From the NCBI GenBank assembly GCA_038259155.1, contig JBBSPE010000044.1, forward strand, positions 1 to 27,173: DNA of 27,173 nucleotides, given 5' to 3'. This document shows, in pieces, positions 23,890 to 27,173 of this stretch (positions are counted from its first letter, which is position 1; every line of letters starts with the position of its first letter). The translations under genes were made by a program, and so were the position numbers. The notes below the pieces were generated by a model, which was not told where the DNA came from, ran no database searches, and saw only the letters and a program-made list of their open reading frames with translations. The DNA comes from JAABRT01 sp038259155 (GTDB lineage: Bacteria > Gemmatimonadota > Gemmatimonadetes > Gemmatimonadales > Gemmatimonadaceae).

Positions 23890-24213
23890 ATGAACACTGA
23901 AGCGTGGTGGCAGTGGTCCGACGCCTGGACCTTCATTGCCGTGTTCGTGGGCCTGCGCATCGCCTTCATCTGGTTGGCGACGCAGGCCATCGTGGCGCTC
24001 ATTCCGGAGGGCGACATCTGCCTCACCTGCGGCGAAGAAACTCAACCGCTCGTGCACGAGGGAGGCTGGCGCGTGCTCGGCCATCGTTTTCATCGCCGTT
24101 TCTGTTTGAGCTGCGGGTGGGAAGGCGTGGCCCGCACACCGCTGTGTCGCCCGCCTGCCCGTCCCGCCCCTCCCACCGCGCCGCGAGCTAGCCGAGAGCC
24201 TGCGCGACGCTAG
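23890..24213 (+). CDS. Small membrane protein with a four-cysteine zinc-ribbon-like domain
   Basis: This 107-residue protein has a Trp-rich start (AWWQWSDAW), one transmembrane helix (about 15-37) and a soluble domain. The domain has two CxxC pairs, CLTC (Cys44, Cys47) and CLSC (Cys72, Cys75), 25 residues apart, spaced like a zinc ribbon. His67 and His65 lie between the pairs. The tail is basic and Pro/Arg-rich. I do not recognise the family. It sits 33 bases after the dienelactone hydrolase gene and 9 bases before the desaturase start, so co-transcription with the desaturase is likely. Similar small ribbons can be metal-binding or protein-binding; neither can be decided here. Confidence 0.75.
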   Translation: MNTEAWWQWSDAWTFIAVFVGLRIAFIWLATQAIVALIPEGDICLTCGEETQPLVHEGGWRVLGHRFHRRFCLSCGWEGVARTPLCRPPARPAPPTAPRASREPARR

Positions 24214-24222
24214 GTTTGACGT

Positions 24223-25191
24223 ATGCGAACACCCACTGCCGAAACCCTCGCCAAGGTCGAAGTCCTCTCCGATCTTGAGCCTGTCATTGACTCCCTCATG
24301 GAACAGCATGAGGCCAAGCGCGTCCTGTGGTTCCCGAGCGAGCTGCTCCACCCGGAACCCGACACCGACCCCGATCAGTGGGTGAAAGACCTGCGCAAGC
24401 GCGCCGAGGGCATCAGCTTCCCCATGCGCGTTGCCCTGTCGCTCAACCTGCTCACCGAAGAAGGGCTGCCGCACTTCCACCGGCTGCTCGCCGTGTATCT
24501 CGGCAGCGACAGCATCTGGACCAAGTGGACGAACCTGTGGACGGCCGAAGAAGATCGGCACGGCGCCATTCTGCACGACTACATGCACGACTCGCGACTG
24601 GTGGACAACCCGGTGCTCGAGCGCATGCAGTTCGAGTACATCAAGGCCGGCTTTGAGCCGGCGTGGGACAGCGATCCCTATCGCGTGTTTGTGTACACAT
24701 CGCTGCAGGAGCGCGCCACACAGGTGAGCCACGCCAACACCGGGCGTCTTGCGGGCGAGAACGAGCCGCTCATTGGCGAAGTGCTCTCCAACGTGGCCAA
24801 GGAAGAAGCGCGGCACTACGTGTTTTACCGCACGATCTTCGCCGAGGTGCTCAAGCGTGATCCAGACACCGCGCTGGAGTCGGCCGCGCTCATCATGCCG
24901 TCCATCGAGATGCCCGGCGTGAACATGCCGCACTTCCGTGACATGGCCGACGTGATCCGGCGCGCCGGCATTTACGGGCCGCGCGACTATCTCAAGATCG
25001 TGGACGAGCTCATCAAGTTCTGGAAGATCGAAACGATCACCGGTCTCAAGGAAGCCGGCCAGAAGGCGCAGGAAAAGATCCTTGCCATTCCTGCGCGCCT
25101 CACGCGTGTGGCCGACATGATGGAGACGCGAAGCCGTGCCAAGACGTTCCAGTTCGCCGTGGCGTTCAACAAGGAATTTGACATGGCGTAG
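24223..25191 (+). CDS. Acyl-ACP desaturase (soluble diiron, FA_desaturase_2 family)
   Basis: The 322-residue protein is a soluble four-helix-bundle diiron enzyme. The iron ligands fit the plant stearoyl-ACP desaturase scheme: Glu79 in LLTEEGLPHFH, the first EExxH at 109-113 (TAEEDRHG), Glu163 in SLQERAT, and the second EExxH at 194-198 (KEEARHY). Supporting stretches are WTKWTNLWTAEEDRHG (99-114) and the FEYIKAGFEPAWDSDPYR region (137-154). The family introduces a double bond into acyl chains carried on ACP and needs ferredoxin and oxygen; neither partner is encoded nearby. It follows the small zinc-ribbon protein by 9 bases and would adjust membrane fluidity. Confidence 0.92.
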   Translation: MRTPTAETLAKVEVLSDLEPVIDSLMEQHEAKRVLWFPSELLHPEPDTDPDQWVKDLRKRAEGISFPMRVALSLNLLTEEGLPHFHRLLAVYLGSDSIWTKWTNLWTAEEDRHGAILHDYMHDSRLVDNPVLERMQFEYIKAGFEPAWDSDPYRVFVYTSLQERATQVSHANTGRLAGENEPLIGEVLSNVAKEEARHYVFYRTIFAEVLKRDPDTALESAALIMPSIEMPGVNMPHFRDMADVIRRAGIYGPRDYLKIVDELIKFWKIETITGLKEAGQKAQEKILAIPARLTRVADMMETRSRAKTFQFAVAFNKEFDMA

Positions 25192-25648
25192 TGTGGGCCT
25201 GCTGCTCCTCGCGGCGGTCATGCCGCTGGGAGCGCAATCCCGGACGCCGGAAGTCACGCTGCGCATTGGCGTCGTGGACACGCCCGATTCGTTCGCGAGT
25301 GCGTGCGGAGCGGTTGGGCCCGTCTTCGGCGCCGAGGTGCGCAGTCGAGGTCGTGTCTTTCCGTTCGCGTCGCTCGATCGCTACATGCGGTCGGGTGGTG
25401 GCGATGTGGGGTGTTCGCTTGGCCCGTCACCAGGCGGGCCACCCTCCGGCGGACTTTCGCTGGACGGCACCACCTCCGCGATGGTCGGAGTGGGATGGCG
25501 AACGAAGTCGGCGTCCGTGCGGTTTTGGTCCGTGGCGGATCGGCGTTCGGTTTTGAACGCGACAGGCTTTGTCGCGGGTGCGCGGTTCGCGGCGGTCGAA
25601 GCACGACCCGGTGTGCCCGTGCGGCTCGAGGCGTTTCGCGCGGGCTGA
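25178..25648 (+). CDS. Small secreted protein of unknown function
   Basis: An open frame overlaps the end of the desaturase gene. The likeliest start is TTG at 25178 (GTG at 25193 is possible), giving about 156 residues. The start TWRSVGLLLLAAVMPLGAQ is a good signal peptide ending at GAQ. The mature protein is Gly/Ser/Val-rich and beta-prone, with two cysteines (about residues 43 and 79). It contains a Gly/Pro cluster (SPGGPPSGGLS) and a run of arginine and aromatic residues (VGWRTKSASVRFWSVADRR). No family is recognised. Overlap with the desaturase end suggests translational coupling, but no good ribosome binding site supports a single start. Confidence 0.55.
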   Translation: MTWRSVGLLLLAAVMPLGAQSRTPEVTLRIGVVDTPDSFASACGAVGPVFGAEVRSRGRVFPFASLDRYMRSGGGDVGCSLGPSPGGPPSGGLSLDGTTSAMVGVGWRTKSASVRFWSVADRRSVLNATGFVAGARFAAVEARPGVPVRLEAFRAG

Positions 25649-25719
25649 CAGTGATTCAGTCGTACCGCATACCGGCGCGCCGAGCGTGACCGGGCCCGGC
25701 AGGCCGCACCATCAACACG

Positions 25720-26973
25720 TCACGGTCCACCCAACGGAAACAGTCGCACGCGCTCGACGCCAAGCGAGTCGGGATCACGCACGAGTACATAGTCGGCGCC
25801 AAACTCGTAGAACTGATTGTACCGCGGTGTGGTGAGTCGGCAGGCGAACGTGCCGTCCGGTTGGAACGCCAGCCAGCGATAGGTCGTGGTGTCCGCACGC
25901 GGACGCGGGTACTCGCGAATCCAGAGTCGGTTGTCCGTCCCGATGCGCAGTTGCCCGAACGCCGGAAACTGCTCGGCGACGGGCCGTGCCTCGCTCACCA
26001 TGGGCTCCACCAGCATCGCGTACATCGGCGGTGCAAGATCGGGGTAACGCGCCGCGAACGCTTCGCGCTCCGCTGCGATGTCTTCGCTCGTGATGTCACG
26101 CGGCCCATCATTCCATCGCAGGATGCGCTCCAGCGTGAATGCCGTGTCCACTCGATGGATGCGAAGCTCCGTGGCCGACGCATGCCCGATCACGACGCGC
26201 TCATCACGTGCCTCGAACTGCAGGAACGATTCGAAGAGCGGGAAGATGAATGGCAGGCGCGGGTCGGGGTCCACCTTGCCGTACCGACCATTGGCGAATC
26301 GCCCGAGCGTGTCGCGCAGCGTTCCGTCCGCGTCGAATCGCATGACGTCCACGTAGCGCAACGGGAATGTGGTCGGATCCTCATCACCGAGTCGATCCTC
26401 TTTCCCGAGCACGAGCTGCCCGTCCGACAGCACGCCGCGCGGACTCGGCGAGTTGAGAAACGGCGGAACCGGACTCACCGAACGTACCCAGTTGCCCTCT
26501 GGATCGAACACGAGAAACTGCCACGGGTCGTAGTCGCCCGCATACACCGTGTCGCCAGGCAGCACGTGCAGGTAGAACGGATCGGCGAACTCGCCCGGCC
26601 CGCGGCCTTGGCGACCCGACGCGCGGAGGAAGGTCCCCGTCGAGTCGTAGTAGCGAATGTCGTGCGTGCTGCGCTGGGCAAGCACGATGCGCCCGTCGGA
26701 GAGCCGCACCGCGCCAAAGAGACCGGCCAACATGTATTCGGCCTCGCCTTCCTCCACACCAATGGAGAGCGTGGGCTGTGCGCCGATCGTACAGGTGCTC
26801 GTCAGCTGCGCGAGGTCCTGTTCCACAATGGTCACGCCACTGCTGTCACGCACCACCACAGCGGCACTCGTGCTGGAGGGTTCGCTGCAGGCGGACAGCG
26901 TGGCGAGCGTCAGGATGGCAGGCATCAGCGCGAGTACGGCCACCTGCGCGGCGCGTGTGATCGGGTGTTGCAT
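25720..26973 (-). CDS. 6-bladed beta-propeller lipoprotein
   Basis: The ATG at 26973 gives 417 residues; the frame stays open upstream to about 27102, but that part looks non-coding. A hydrophobic signal ends in a lipobox, LATLSAC (Cys about 29). The mature protein has the repeated pattern of 6-bladed NHL-like propellers: LSDGRIVLAQRSTHDIRYYDS, with a GTFLRASGRQGRGPGEF stretch after it, then DTVYAGDYDPWQFLVFD, an LSDGQLVLGKEDRLG blade and a TDNRLWIREYPRPR blade near the end. The GRxGxGPGEF motif is typical of this group. Such lipoproteins are numerous in Gemmatimonadota and are of unknown binding function. Confidence 0.82.
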   Translation of the reverse strand: MQHPITRAAQVAVLALMPAILTLATLSACSEPSSTSAAVVVRDSSGVTIVEQDLAQLTSTCTIGAQPTLSIGVEEGEAEYMLAGLFGAVRLSDGRIVLAQRSTHDIRYYDSTGTFLRASGRQGRGPGEFADPFYLHVLPGDTVYAGDYDPWQFLVFDPEGNWVRSVSPVPPFLNSPSPRGVLSDGQLVLGKEDRLGDEDPTTFPLRYVDVMRFDADGTLRDTLGRFANGRYGKVDPDPRLPFIFPLFESFLQFEARDERVVIGHASATELRIHRVDTAFTLERILRWNDGPRDITSEDIAAEREAFAARYPDLAPPMYAMLVEPMVSEARPVAEQFPAFGQLRIGTDNRLWIREYPRPRADTTTYRWLAFQPDGTFACRLTTPRYNQFYEFGADYVLVRDPDSLGVERVRLFPLGGP

Positions 26974-27014
26974 GGTGACGCGGGGCTGGGTGTGGACGCG
27001 GCCGTTCGCCATCA

Positions 27015-27033
27015 GGTGTCGAAGTGATACACC
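27015..27033. repeat. Inverted repeat GGTGT-N9-ACACC upstream of the propeller gene
   Basis: Five-base arms separated by nine bases give a 19-base imperfect dyad, 42-60 bases upstream of the start codon at 26973. This is a reasonable place for an operator or leader element, but the arms are short. Confidence 0.3.
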
Positions 27034-27056
27034 CGTCTCCCGGGCGCTGACCAACG

Positions 27057-27068
27057 GTGACGCGTCAC
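27057..27068. repeat. 12-base perfect palindrome GTGACGCGTCAC
   Basis: The sequence reads identically on both strands and lies 84 bases upstream of the propeller lipoprotein start, next to the inverted repeat at 27015. It could be a dimeric regulator site. A 12-base perfect palindrome is uncommon but not rare by chance in 27 kb of GC-rich DNA. Confidence 0.3.
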
Positions 27069-27123
27069 GATGGCGCCGACGGAGCGCGGCGGCGACGCGC
27101 ATCGCCGGATCGCGCCACCCCGG

Positions 27124-27173
27124 CTAGGCCACCTGCGCAAACACCCGCAACCACTCCGGCCAGTTGCCGCTCA
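27124..27173 (-). CDS. 3' end of an unidentified gene (cut by the window)
   Basis: A minus-strand frame enters at the right edge and ends with TAG at 27124-27126. It reads SGNWPEWLRVFAQVA, a plausible protein C-terminus, but 15 codons are too few for a family call. The stop lies 151 bases upstream of the propeller lipoprotein start on the same strand. Confidence 0.4.
   Translation of the reverse strand, partial: SGNWPEWLRVFAQVA

Noticed and set aside
25649..25719. Palindromes CGGCGCGCCG (25673) and CCGGGCCCGG (25690) as a terminator between convergent genes.
   Set aside because: They have no loop as hairpins and do not combine into one stem; such GC palindromes are expected by chance at this base composition.

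Overview
The window is high-GC, gene-dense bacterial chromosome. It holds a type II secretion cluster, a Tat-exported GMC oxidoreductase pair, an ECF sigma/anti-sigma pair with an RskA-type C-terminus, a DUF5916-type outer-membrane protein, lipoproteins and many secreted hydrolases. This points to a diderm bacterium. The base composition, the DUF5916 protein and the 6-bladed propeller lipoprotein suggest Gemmatimonadota, but that is inference, since no rRNA or other phylogenetic marker is present. No tRNA, rRNA, insertion sequence, CRISPR array or prophage gene was recognised.

Layout. 1-5159 (+): the end of a GspL/PilN-like gene, then GspM/PilO-like, short GspC/PilP-like, secretin (GspD) and the ATPase GspE, each overlapping or nearly touching the next. 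5184-7729 (-): a single-domain glutamate-synthase-like FMN/[3Fe-4S] protein followed by a coupled DUF808 membrane protein. 7893-8831 (+): a YihY/BrkB membrane protein. 8875-11144 (-): a GMC flavoprotein and its small Tat subunit, overlapping by one base. 11265-12888 (-): ECF sigma factor and membrane anti-sigma factor. 13139-15004 (+): a Tat-exported amidase, divergent from the sigma gene, then a small lipoprotein. 15531-17837 (-): the DUF5916 protein. 17981-18293 (+): a previously hidden, decayed GGDEF (diguanylate cyclase) domain. 18401-25648 (+): a co-directional run of a glycine-rich exported protein, a YheT-type hydrolase, a secreted lipase/PETase-like hydrolase, a VanX-like D,D-dipeptidase lipoprotein, a periplasmic dienelactone-hydrolase-like protein, a small zinc-ribbon membrane protein, an acyl-ACP desaturase and a small secreted protein. 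25720-26973 (-): a propeller lipoprotein. The last 50 bases hold the 3' end of another minus-strand gene.

Together the genes describe cell-envelope work: protein export across the outer membrane, periplasmic oxidation and hydrolysis, peptidoglycan dipeptide trimming and membrane lipid desaturation. I found no convincing new multi-gene system. The observations most worth following are the GGDEF relic, the pil-like gene order and cut-down components of the secretion cluster, the FMN/Fe-S plus DUF808 pair, and the small zinc-ribbon membrane protein next to the desaturase.
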